Shown here piece after piece: positions 5,535 to 11,202 of a stretch of DNA of 17,881 nucleotides. The position numbers and the translations under genes were made by a program. The DNA is taken from the NCBI GenBank assembly GCA_003531665.1, contig DQFC01000038.1:20083-37963 (forward strand). The letters run 5' to 3'. Below the pieces are notes generated by a model, which worked only from the letters and a program-made list of their open reading frames with translations, searched no databases and was not told where the DNA came from. The DNA is from Candidatus Collierbacteria bacterium. GTDB lineage: Bacteria; Patescibacteriota; Microgenomatia; UBA1400; MFAQ01. Each line of letters begins with the position of its first letter. Within the stretch, counting starts at the first letter, position 1.

Positions 5535-6818
5535 TCAGATAGTAAGAAAGAAAATGATACTTATTATTGGAAAAGCCCAGAGAATGGAAAAGGTGAAATT
5601 TCTGAGGAATTTGTTATTTAATATTTGGAAGGAGGATGGAAGGAGAAAGAAAATGAAAGAAACAAGAATGGGGTATATGTATCTGAAGTCTGCGTGAGGT
5701 GCGAATGGTAGTTTAAGGCGGAAATAGTATAGTGCGGCAAGATTGATGAGAAGATTACCAACAATAATAGGGTTCAAAAAGATTGCTCTCGAGAAACCAA
5801 AAAATATATTAGTTATAGAAATTGTCAAGAAAACTAGCAACATTAAGCTCAATGAATGAGCCAGCAATATACTAATTGGTTTTTCGAAGGAAAATTCTCC
5901 GAAGAGACTACTTTTTAGAAGAAAGTTCCAGAAGGATTGGCGGCCCGAATCGTCAGACCAGGTGCTCGTAAAGGGATGGGTGAGGTAGCTATTGATATCT
6001 AAAAAAAGAAGATTATTAGCGGTATTTGTGACTGCCAGATCCTTGTTTAATAAATGAACTGAGCTGTTTAACCAATCAATCGAAGAGTCGTTAAGTTTTG
6101 ATTGAAACCTTGGTAGGAAGCTAATGAAGGTAATCACCAGAGTCACGAAGACGATAGCTAAATATTTGACTCCACTTTTCAGGTTCGTTAGCTTTGTTAA
6201 AGCTGAGATGGTTAAAAGGATAATAAGCACGATGCCATTACTTTTGGTGAGGATTGTCAAAGAAGCGAAGACCGAGGAAAGAAGGAGGTTGAGGTTTTGA
6301 GAAGGATTTTCCCACCAGCGAATAAGAAAAAAGAGAGAAACGGAAAAGAGAAGATAATAGAGGGTGTCGTTTCCGATACGAACACTATGAATAATACCTG
6401 AGGGCCAGAAGCAAAGTAGGGCAGAGGCAAGAATAATTGTTTTTCCGCGAGGAAGGAGCTCTTTGAAGATGAGGATAGATATAAAGAGGAATCCGGTGTA
6501 ATAACAAACAGAAATAAATTGAAGAAGAAGATAGATTTTTTCAAATGGGAAGAAATTTGATAGTGACCAGGGGAGAGATGAGAGGAAGTAATATAAGGGC
6601 GGGTGATGGTACTGCCAGCCTTTTTCGGCCGGAGGAACGGTATGATTTTGGTAAACGTAGGCAATGTAATCTAGATGTCCACCCCCCTCCAGGACATCAT
6701 AGGTTCTGGTGTTGTAAGGTGTTTTGCCGAGATAAAAGAGTTGAAGAAAAAAGCTGAGGATAATTAAAACAGTGGTTGGAGTGATAGCCTTCTTTATCAC
6801 CAGAAGCGGAGTGAGCAT
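5535..6818 (-). CDS. GT-C type membrane glycosyltransferase (PMT/ArnT-like, family 39 style)
   Basis: 427 aa with about ten hydrophobic helices. The first extracytoplasmic loop carries the acidic GT-C region (TYDVLEGGGHLDYI, residues ~40-51, with E44 and D50) followed by the HPPLYYFL motif typical of polyprenyl-phosphate-sugar dependent glycosyltransferases. FRYIYPI near the C-terminal end resembles the R-Y-x-x-P motif of the same group. Such enzymes move a sugar from a lipid carrier onto protein or lipid at the outer membrane face; donor and acceptor here are unknown. The ATG at 6818 is 6 nt from a TATACT box. The gene stands alone, divergent from a DUF202 gene and convergent with tRNA-Ser(ACT). 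Confidence 0.82.
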   Translation of the reverse strand: MLTPLLVIKKAITPTTVLIILSFFLQLFYLGKTPYNTRTYDVLEGGGHLDYIAYVYQNHTVPPAEKGWQYHHPPLYYFLSSLPWSLSNFFPFEKIYLLLQFISVCYYTGFLFISILIFKELLPRGKTIILASALLCFWPSGIIHSVRIGNDTLYYLLFSVSLFFLIRWWENPSQNLNLLLSSVFASLTILTKSNGIVLIILLTISALTKLTNLKSGVKYLAIVFVTLVITFISFLPRFQSKLNDSSIDWLNSSVHLLNKDLAVTNTANNLLFLDINSYLTHPFTSTWSDDSGRQSFWNFLLKSSLFGEFSFEKPISILLAHSLSLMLLVFLTISITNIFFGFSRAIFLNPIIVGNLLINLAALYYFRLKLPFAPHADFRYIYPILVSFIFFLLPSSFQILNNKFLRNFTFSILWAFPIISIIFFLTI

Positions 6819-6824
6819 GAGAAT

Positions 6825-6834
6825 AGTATATATT
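6825..6834. promoter_or_regulatory. Overlapping divergent -10 boxes
   Basis: Plus strand TATATT (6829-6834) is 6 nt before the DUF202 ATG at 6841. Minus strand TATACT (6830-6825) is 6 nt before the glycosyltransferase ATG at 6818. The two boxes share 2 bp within a 22-bp gap, so each promoter's -35 region lies in the other gene's coding sequence. A partial minus -35 (TTGTGC, 6852-6847) can be seen. Confidence 0.6.
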
Positions 6835-6840
6835 GGGAAT

Positions 6841-7077
6841 ATGCATGCACAAAAAACATATCGCGATGGTTTGGCACTTGAACGAACACAGATGGCCTCG
6901 GACAGAACGGTCTTGGCGTATTTGCGAACATCGTTGACCTTGGTGATTGTAGGAGTAACCTTTATTAAGTTATTTGAATCAAGTTTTATGGTTTATGTTG
7001 GTTGGACACTACTGCCTATTTCTTTGGGACTATTTTTGTCCGGGGTATCAAGGTGTAAGAAAATGGGGAACAAGTAG
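6841..7077 (+). CDS. DUF202 family small membrane protein
   Basis: 78 aa with the DUF202 signature LALERTQMASDRTVLAYLRT (residues ~11-30), then two hydrophobic helices (~33-50 and ~55-72) and a basic tail. The family (YidH-like) is membrane-embedded and functionally uncharacterised. In-frame starts also exist at 6772 and 6817, but they would run into the divergent glycosyltransferase gene; ATG 6841 is exactly 6 nt from a TATATT box. The next gene starts 20 nt downstream and could be partly co-expressed, although it has its own -10-like sequence. Confidence 0.85.
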   Translation: MHAQKTYRDGLALERTQMASDRTVLAYLRTSLTLVIVGVTFIKLFESSFMVYVGWTLLPISLGLFLSGVSRCKKMGNK

Positions 7078-7086
7078 CGATTATGT

Positions 7087-7092
7087 TAATAT
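7087..7092 (+). promoter_or_regulatory. -10 box of the two-helix membrane protein gene
   Basis: TAATAT 5 nt before the GTG at 7098 (or TTAATA with a 6-nt gap). Fits the leaderless pattern, but it is one of the weaker examples. Confidence 0.35.
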
Positions 7093-7097
7093 GAAAT

Positions 7098-7604
7098 GTG
7101 GCTACAGATCAAACAGAAATAAGAGACTTAAGTGAAAAAGTTTTATTAGAGTTTGAAGCCTATGATCGACCTCACAAAGTTTGGAGTAAGGAGTTTTACA
7201 GTTCGGTGATTGTGATAGCTTTTTTGGTGTCGATAATTTTTTATTTTATTGAGGGAATTATGCCGGTGGTGGTTATCTGGGCGCTGGTGTTTATGCTTTG
7301 GGCTATGGCCAAAACAAAGCCGAGCATGATAAAAACGACCCTAACCTCATGGGGATTGAAATCTCTTGATAAGACGTACCGCTATGAAGAAATGACCTCT
7401 TTTTGGTTTGAAACTAAGTGGAGCACTCGACTATTAAGGATAAACTTGGCCACTGTACCGTGGCATTTGGTGGTGGTGATTAATCTACAGAACGAAGAAG
7501 AACTGAAGAACTTGTTGCTGGAAAGGGTAATATTCCAGGAACCTCCCGTGACATGGGTGGATAAGGCCTTGAAGTGGGTGGGGGAGAAGATGCCTTTGGA
7601 GTGA
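7098..7604 (+). CDS. hypothetical membrane protein with two helices and a possible bacterial-PH-like domain
   Basis: 168 aa, GTG start. A charged N-terminal stretch is followed by two adjacent hydrophobic helices (~35-52 and ~54-72), then a soluble C-terminal part. The latter contains a K-T-x-L-T-S-W-G-L-K-S-L pattern, an aromatic YRYEEMTSFWFETKW stretch and alternating beta-like segments closing with an amphipathic helix. That layout (two helices plus a PH-like sheet) resembles bacterial PH-domain / YcxB-type membrane proteins common in these genomes, but I see no residue that proves it. Function is unknown. It follows the DUF202 gene by 20 nt; a tRNA promoter lies downstream. Confidence 0.75.
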   Translation: MATDQTEIRDLSEKVLLEFEAYDRPHKVWSKEFYSSVIVIAFLVSIIFYFIEGIMPVVVIWALVFMLWAMAKTKPSMIKTTLTSWGLKSLDKTYRYEEMTSFWFETKWSTRLLRINLATVPWHLVVVINLQNEEELKNLLLERVIFQEPPVTWVDKALKWVGEKMPLE

Positions 7605-7625
7605 GGAAAAATGCCCCGTAGATGG

Positions 7626-7682
7626 TAAAATATCCTTGTTCGTGAGATGAGTTTGTGCCCCTGTCTGCAAGAGACGGGTTGG
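7626..7682 (+). promoter_or_regulatory. tRNA-Arg(GCG) promoter and long leader
   Basis: TAAAAT (7626-7631) lies ~56 nt before the tRNA, much further than for the other tRNAs here. The leader contains a stem CCTGTCT-GCAAG-AGACGGG (7661-7679). A closer promoter is not evident, so the precursor probably has a ~50-nt 5' leader. Confidence 0.45.
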
Positions 7683-7687
7683 TATAT

Positions 7688-7761
7688 GCGTTCGTAGCTC
7701 AGTTGGATAGAGCACCAGATTGCGGATCTGGGGGTCGGAGGTTCGAGTCCTCCCGAGCGCA
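7688..7761 (+). tRNA. tRNA-Arg(GCG)
   Basis: Class I tRNA: acceptor GCGTTCG/CGAGCGC, discriminator A, D-arm GCTC/GAGC, anticodon stem CCAGA/TCTGG with loop TTGCGGA (anticodon GCG), T-arm GGAGG-TTCGAGT-CCTCC. No CCA encoded. Most bacteria read CGU/CGC with an inosine tRNA from ACG; a GCG anticodon avoids that modification. Confidence 0.94.
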
Positions 7762-7790
7762 CTTTCTTCTTAAGTCCTCATGAGTGGAGG

Positions 7791-7796
7791 TATAAT
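7791..7796 (+). promoter_or_regulatory. -10 box of the 303-aa unknown gene
   Basis: Perfect TATAAT 7 nt before the ATG at 7804; supports that start over the in-frame ATG at 7780, which would lie upstream of the box. Confidence 0.55.
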
Positions 7797-7803
7797 TCGA
7801 GGC

Positions 7804-8715
7804 ATGAGTTCTATTGAGCGAAGACCAAACGTGGAACATATCACTGCCGTGGAAGAGCGCCTAATGCGTAAGGAACAGGCTAAATATTACATGTCCAGGC
7901 ATGAACAAATAGGTGACCAAAGTAAGGTGGTAGATAATGCCATGGGTCCGAATATTAGTAGCAATCTTTTTCTTACCAATGCATTAGAAATAGTTGCGGT
8001 AGACGAAAAGGGTTTTTTTAATGAATATTCTTGGCAATATGCAGATTTTCTTTGGGATTTTGTGGATAGTAAACCGATATATAGGGCTGGAGCTTTTGGA
8101 TATGATCGGATAACTCCCGAAAAACTCGAACCCTCTAAAGAAGAATGGAAACTATTTTATGCCCATCGGGCGGATAGATGGCGCCGGGGATATTGGGACA
8201 TGGGAGCTCTGAATCATTGGGATATTGATAGACTCCTGTTCCTGGAACTGAAAAAAATGGGGGTAGATAGAAGAACTATTGTTGTTCAACCTATTTCCTG
8301 TTCAGCCACCGAAATAACCTTTGATTGGACATATCCTGGGGAAAGAGCAAAACAAAGAAAGATTTTATATTTGACAGGTACTCTTGATAAATTTCTTAAT
8401 ACCAAATGGAAAAATGTTTTTAAAAAGACAGACTGTTATTTGCAAAAAGGTTTGGAAACCGATCAAACTCATGAATATATGAAAGATATTCTTCCTTTCA
8501 TGAATCCCAAAGCAATTTTTGCGATTGGCCATAGATTTAAGGTTTTTGGAGATAATATTCGGTATGGTATTGATCTGGCAGAAACCCTGGGAGAGGCTTT
8601 TGATTATTTGGAAGGCGATAAGGCGATTGAAAAAATGATTGATAAAATCCCGGATAATGAAGACAATTACGAAGCCGTAAAGAGAGGTATCAAGCTGCAT
8701 ATTTTTAGGCGCTGA
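7804..8715 (+). CDS. hypothetical protein, possibly a Rossmann-fold methyltransferase relative
   Basis: 303 aa, soluble, no signal peptide. Start at ATG 7804 because of the TATAAT box 7 nt upstream. The N-terminal ~45 residues are charged. Around residue 50 the stretch NLFLTNALEIVAVDE ends a strand with an acidic residue, as in SAM-binding motifs. Later IVVQPIS, KILYLTGTLD and the segment CYLQKGLETDQTHEYMKDILPFMNPKAIFAIGHRFK resemble the later strands and helices of class I methyltransferases. There is no convincing glycine-rich motif I, so this is only a fold guess. It is flanked by tRNA genes with no operon partner. I do not recognise the family and assign no function. Confidence 0.72.
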   Translation: MSSIERRPNVEHITAVEERLMRKEQAKYYMSRHEQIGDQSKVVDNAMGPNISSNLFLTNALEIVAVDEKGFFNEYSWQYADFLWDFVDSKPIYRAGAFGYDRITPEKLEPSKEEWKLFYAHRADRWRRGYWDMGALNHWDIDRLLFLELKKMGVDRRTIVVQPISCSATEITFDWTYPGERAKQRKILYLTGTLDKFLNTKWKNVFKKTDCYLQKGLETDQTHEYMKDILPFMNPKAIFAIGHRFKVFGDNIRYGIDLAETLGEAFDYLEGDKAIEKMIDKIPDNEDNYEAVKRGIKLHIFRR

Positions 8716-8736
8716 TTTGAGGAGGCTGAATTAGGG

Positions 8737-8742
8737 TAAAAT
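8737..8742 (+). promoter_or_regulatory. -10 box of tRNA-Ser(CGA)
   Basis: TAAAAT 11 nt before the tRNA 5' end. Confidence 0.5.
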
Positions 8743-8753
8743 ATAGAGATCTG

Positions 8754-8835
8754 GGAGGATGGGCGGGACGGTAACGCGTTGGTTTCGAAAACCAATGCCC
8801 TTTTGGGCTAACAGGTTCGACTCCTGTATCCTCCG
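8754..8835 (+). tRNA. tRNA-Ser(CGA)
   Basis: Class II tRNA: acceptor GGAGGAT/ATCCTCC, G discriminator, anticodon stem TTGGT/ACCAA with loop TTCGAAA (anticodon CGA), variable arm GCCC-TTTT-GGGC, T-arm with GTTCGACTCC. The 3' flank reads CCT, so CCA is not encoded. Confidence 0.95.
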
Positions 8836-8839
8836 CCTA

Positions 8840-8859
8840 TTGGCGAGATGGTCCGCCAA
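8840..8859 (+). other. Short hairpin between tRNA-Ser(CGA) and the GNAT-like gene
   Basis: TTGGCG and CGCCAA pair over 6 bp around an 8-nt loop. No T tract, so weak as a terminator; transcription of the next gene may continue from the tRNA promoter. Confidence 0.4.
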
Positions 8860-8867
8860 AGCTATAT

Positions 8868-9854
8868 ATGGAAAATCAAGAAAACAATTTTGATTGCGAG
8901 GTTTTTAAGGAAAGATATAATGAATGGTCCGATCGCTTTGGGGAAGACGGGGAGTGGGAAGATAATGCGATAACCGGAGAAGAAACCTTTATCTTCTCTT
9001 TGAAAAATGGAAAAGAGCTTTTGGTTCAAAAATATAAGGTTGATAATGTAAATAGTCCTGATTTCTTATACTCCGATTTATGGTTTATGCTGGCAAAAAT
9101 AGATGGAAAAATTGTAGGATTTTCCGCACTTGGATTGAAACCAGACATTGGGGGCCTAGTTCAAGTGTCTGGTATGGATATCGCTGTTTTGGATGGAGGG
9201 ATGGGTATTGGTAGCTGTTTGTTGTCCGTACATGATCGTACATTACAGGAGTTGGCGAATAAGATTGGTGATATTGACGACATGACGGAAGATAATAATT
9301 CAAAGAGAATCAATAATAGATTGGATGAATTAGACGAAAAAGTTGCAGGAGATGGGGACATTGCTACATATCAGAGGGAGCTGAATATCCTTTTGTACAA
9401 TAGGACCAAGTGGCAAAGTATATTTGGAGAGGAGGGAAAAATGGGTTATCGGTGGGACAGCGATAAGGAGTATTTGGTGAAGAGATTTAAGAAGGGAGAA
9501 AAAGTACCTGTTTTGGACTGTGAGATAAAGAGAAATTATACCGATTTGAGAGTGGAGATTGGTATAAGAGAAAAATATTGTAGGAATACACTTCAGGAGC
9601 TATCGAAACAAATTAGAGATATATGTACAAGAGAGGAGATCACGATTGGTGATGATTATTTGGGATGGGTAGTCCAATCTTTGGAAAATGGTGATATTGG
9701 GACAGCAAGAACAGACTTTGAACAGCAACTAAGTAAATTCGAAAAGAGTCACGACCTATACGAGTTACTTTGTGAGGCTATGTATGATGAGGAAACACCA
9801 TCTCCGATAGAGAAAGATAGAAGGTGGAAAAAGGCAATGATGGAAGATAATTAA
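8868..9854 (+). CDS. GNAT-like protein with inserted helical segment and extra C-terminal region
   Basis: 328 aa, soluble. Residues ~35-125 look like a GNAT acyltransferase core: FIFSLKNGKELLVQKY, then WFMLAKIDGKIVGFSALGL, then a strand leading into GGMGIGSCLLSVHDRTLQELANK, which resembles the acyl-CoA pyrophosphate loop and following helix. A highly charged helical stretch (~130-180, with N-R-L-D-E-L-D-E) follows, and then TKWQSIFGEEGKMGYRW...YLVKRF, similar to the closing beta strands of a GNAT domain, as if the fold were interrupted. The last ~110 residues are a separate charged helical part I do not recognise. No clear promoter or ribosome site; it may be transcribed from the tRNA-Ser(CGA) promoter. 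The MazG-like gene starts 3 nt after it. Substrate unknown; GNAT assignment is moderate. Confidence 0.7.
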   Translation: MENQENNFDCEVFKERYNEWSDRFGEDGEWEDNAITGEETFIFSLKNGKELLVQKYKVDNVNSPDFLYSDLWFMLAKIDGKIVGFSALGLKPDIGGLVQVSGMDIAVLDGGMGIGSCLLSVHDRTLQELANKIGDIDDMTEDNNSKRINNRLDELDEKVAGDGDIATYQRELNILLYNRTKWQSIFGEEGKMGYRWDSDKEYLVKRFKKGEKVPVLDCEIKRNYTDLRVEIGIREKYCRNTLQELSKQIRDICTREEITIGDDYLGWVVQSLENGDIGTARTDFEQQLSKFEKSHDLYELLCEAMYDEETPSPIEKDRRWKKAMMEDN

Positions 9855-9857
9855 TAT

Positions 9858-10160
9858 ATGAAAAAACTACAAGAATACATAGCAAAAATGAATAAGGAAA
9901 GGGGGTTTGAGGATACTACGATTCCGGAACTGTTTATGTATCTGTCGGAAGAGGTGGGGGAAATGGCCAAGGCCGCGAGGCAGGCGACAAAAATGCATAC
10001 CGATAGTGCCTCTGAAAAGTTTGAGTTGGCGCATGAGATGGCGGATGTTTTGAGTTATTTATTGGACATAGCGAACAGGTTTGATATTGATTTGGAGAAG
10101 TCTTTTTGGGAAAAAGAGGAAATAAACAAACAGAGAGTGTGGAATAAAAAAGGAGAGTAA
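9858..10160 (+). CDS. MazG-like nucleotide pyrophosphohydrolase
   Basis: 100 aa, the length of a single MazG-like all-alpha NTP pyrophosphatase domain, which hydrolyses NTPs or damaged dNTPs to the monophosphate and pyrophosphate. The metal-binding pattern is visible: YLSEEVGEMAKAAR (E-E-x-x-E, residues ~29-42) and ELAHEMADVLSYLLDIANRF (E-x-x-D, ~56-75), ending in KQRVW. It starts 3 nt after the stop of the GNAT-like gene, so the two form one unit, possibly continuing into the MgtE-like gene, although that gene has its own -10-like box. A house-cleaning role is family knowledge; the substrate is not determinable here. Confidence 0.9.
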   Translation: MKKLQEYIAKMNKERGFEDTTIPELFMYLSEEVGEMAKAARQATKMHTDSASEKFELAHEMADVLSYLLDIANRFDIDLEKSFWEKEEINKQRVWNKKGE

Positions 10161-10172
10161 GACAGCTGGGTG

Positions 10173-10178
10173 TAAACT
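10173..10178 (+). promoter_or_regulatory. -10 box of the MgtE-like gene
   Basis: TAAACT ends 6 nt before the GTG at 10185; matches the leaderless spacing seen elsewhere. No clear -35. Confidence 0.4.
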
Positions 10179-10184
10179 GAATTA

Positions 10185-10742
10185 GTGAAGATTCTAAATA
10201 AATTGAGGTATGCTGATGATGATGTAACTCCTTTAGGGCGGTTACTTTTGATGAGAGCACCGTCCTTGTTCTTAGGTCTTTTTCTCGGACTATTTCTTTC
10301 TTTTATAACTTCAGAATTTGAGGAAGTTTTGGCAAGAAATGTTCAGATAGCTTTTTTTATCCCTTTCGTTGTATATATGGCCGATGCGGTGGGGACTCAG
10401 ACACAGAGCATCTATACCAGGGACTTGGTGACAGGTAAGGCAAGTTTTAAGAGATATTTGGTTAAGGAGACTTTCATAGGATTGATTTTTGGCCTTTTGT
10501 TTAGTGTTATCGCCGGAGGCGCGGTTTATTTATGGTTGAGATCCGGGCAGGTGTCAATGGCTGTGTTCCTCGGGATGTTTGGTGCAGTAGCTTCTGCCCC
10601 TGTAATTTCCATGGTAGTGGCCGAAATTTTGGAACTAGAACATTCAGATCCAGCAGTGGGGGCAGGCCCGATTGCCACTGTTATTCAGGACACCTCCAGT
10701 GTTTTGATTTATGGGTTAGTATGCAGTGCCGTATTCCTATAG
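10185..10742 (+). CDS. MgtE-type divalent cation transporter, membrane domain only
   Basis: 185 aa with five hydrophobic helices, equal to the membrane domain of MgtE Mg2+ channels. Diagnostic stretches are R-A-P-S-L at the first helix, MADAVGTQTQSIYTRDLVTG (~65-84), KETFIGLIFGLLF, and the ion-path segment DPAVGAGPIATVIQDTSSVLIY (~155-176). The cytosolic N-domain and the two CBS domains that sense Mg2+ in full-length MgtE are absent. GTG start; the upstream gap to the MazG-like gene is 24 nt. Full-length MgtE works as a dimer; this short form may pair with itself and would lack the known Mg2+ gate, so ion and regulation are uncertain. Confidence 0.88.
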   Translation: MKILNKLRYADDDVTPLGRLLLMRAPSLFLGLFLGLFLSFITSEFEEVLARNVQIAFFIPFVVYMADAVGTQTQSIYTRDLVTGKASFKRYLVKETFIGLIFGLLFSVIAGGAVYLWLRSGQVSMAVFLGMFGAVASAPVISMVVAEILELEHSDPAVGAGPIATVIQDTSSVLIYGLVCSAVFL

Positions 10743-10752
10743 ACTCTTGAGG

Positions 10753-10758
10753 TAAAAT
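10753..10758 (+). promoter_or_regulatory. -10 box of tRNA-Arg(CCG)
   Basis: TAAAAT 11 nt before the tRNA, with the GG-TAAAAT context common to tRNA promoters in this window. Confidence 0.5.
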
Positions 10759-10769
10759 TACGTTGTTTT

Positions 10770-10843
10770 GTATCCGTAGCTCAACTGGATAGAGTACTTC
10801 CCTCCGAAGGAAGTGGTTGTGGGTTCGAATCCCACCGGGTACA
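10770..10843 (+). tRNA. tRNA-Arg(CCG)
   Basis: Class I tRNA: acceptor GTATCCG/CGGGTAC, discriminator A, D-arm GCTC/GAGT, anticodon stem CTTCC/GGAAG with loop CTCCGAA (anticodon CCG), T-arm GTGGG-TTCGAAT-CCCAC. CCA is not encoded. Its 3' part is duplicated 194 bp downstream. Confidence 0.95.
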
Positions 10844-10845
10844 CA
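10808..10845 (+). repeat. Left copy of the tRNA-Arg(CCG) 3'-end direct repeat (att-like)
   Basis: 38 bp from the anticodon loop to two bases beyond the tRNA, matched at 36 of 38 positions by 11002-11039. Confidence 0.8.
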
Positions 10846-10883
10846 TTGTTAATGAAGTAATATCACCCTCGATGTCTTTACCC

Positions 10884-10919
10884 TGCCTCATCGAGCTCGT
10901 TACGAGATCGATTCCGGCA
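10884..10919. other. Conserved hairpin element, copy B
   Basis: TGCC-TCA, arm TCGAGCTCG (10891-10899), loop TTA (10900-10902), arm CGAGATCGA (10903-10911), TTCC-GGCA. TGCC pairs with GGCA as a closing stem; arms pair 4 bp + G-A mismatch + 4 bp, exactly as in copy A at 5041-5076. A further outer stem ATGAAG (10852-10857) with CTTCAT (10922-10927) encloses it. It lies between the two copies of the tRNA-Arg 3' end; no gene fits in the 156-nt interval. Confidence 0.75.
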
Positions 10920-10991
10920 CTCTTCATCAGTTCCATTATTTGTTTTCTCCAATCTCCTCAAGGGATATTGCAGAAAACCGGGAATTGACGA

Positions 10992-11039
10992 AGAGCCCCT
11001 CAGGAAGTGGTTGTGGGTTCGAGTCGCACCGGGTACACA
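10992..11039 (+). pseudogene. Truncated tRNA-Arg(CCG) copy (right direct repeat)
   Basis: 11002-11039 repeats the tRNA-Arg 3' half (anticodon 3' stem, variable loop, T-arm, acceptor 3' strand and two flanking bases) with two substitutions. One of them breaks a T-stem pair. Weak similarity may extend a little upstream (GAG-CCCCTC), but no matching 5' acceptor strand exists, so it cannot form a cloverleaf. It is either the far attachment site of an integrated element or a decayed duplication. Confidence 0.75.
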
Positions 11040-11044
11040 ATATT

Positions 11045-11176
11045 TCAAGAACTCAAGAACTCAAGAACTCAAGAACTCAAGAACTCAAGAACTCAAGAAC
11101 TCAAGAACTCAAGAACTCAAGAACTCAAGAACTCAAGAACTCAAGAACTCAAGAACTCAAGAACTCAAGAACTCAA
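11045..11176 (+). repeat. Octanucleotide satellite, 16 perfect copies
   Basis: TCAAGAAC repeated 16 times without a single change (11045-11172), followed by a partial unit. The unit is not a multiple of three, so open frames through it (K-N-S-R-T-Q-E-L repeats) are artefacts. It ends 17 bp before the TAGAAT box of the HAD gene, so it fills that promoter's -35 and upstream region. Confidence 0.97.
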
Positions 11177-11189
11177 AATATAGAGGGTG

Positions 11190-11195
11190 TAGAAT
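11190..11195 (+). promoter_or_regulatory. -10 box of the HAD gene
   Basis: TAGAAT ends 7 nt before the ATG at 11203; its -35 position falls within the octamer satellite. Confidence 0.45.
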
Positions 11196-11202
11196 ATGGG
11201 GC

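Noticed and set aside
7648..7698. Small open frame between the 7604 stop and tRNA-Arg(GCG)
   Set aside because: Only 16 codons, ending inside the tRNA, without any sign of coding; better explained as tRNA leader.
10844..10930. Minus-strand peptide similarity between copies A and B (A-G-x-x-x-V-T pattern)
   Set aside because: It follows from the aligned hairpin sequence. The differences are compensatory base pairs, not codon-silent changes, and neither frame has a credible gene context.
11045..11176. CRISPR array
   Set aside because: The repeats are contiguous octamers with no spacers and no cas genes nearby.
11011..11202. Open frames running through the octamer repeat with K-N-S-R-T-Q-E-L style translation
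   Set aside because: An 8-bp repeat gives open frames by chance; the upstream part is a tRNA fragment. The HAD motifs begin only after 11203.
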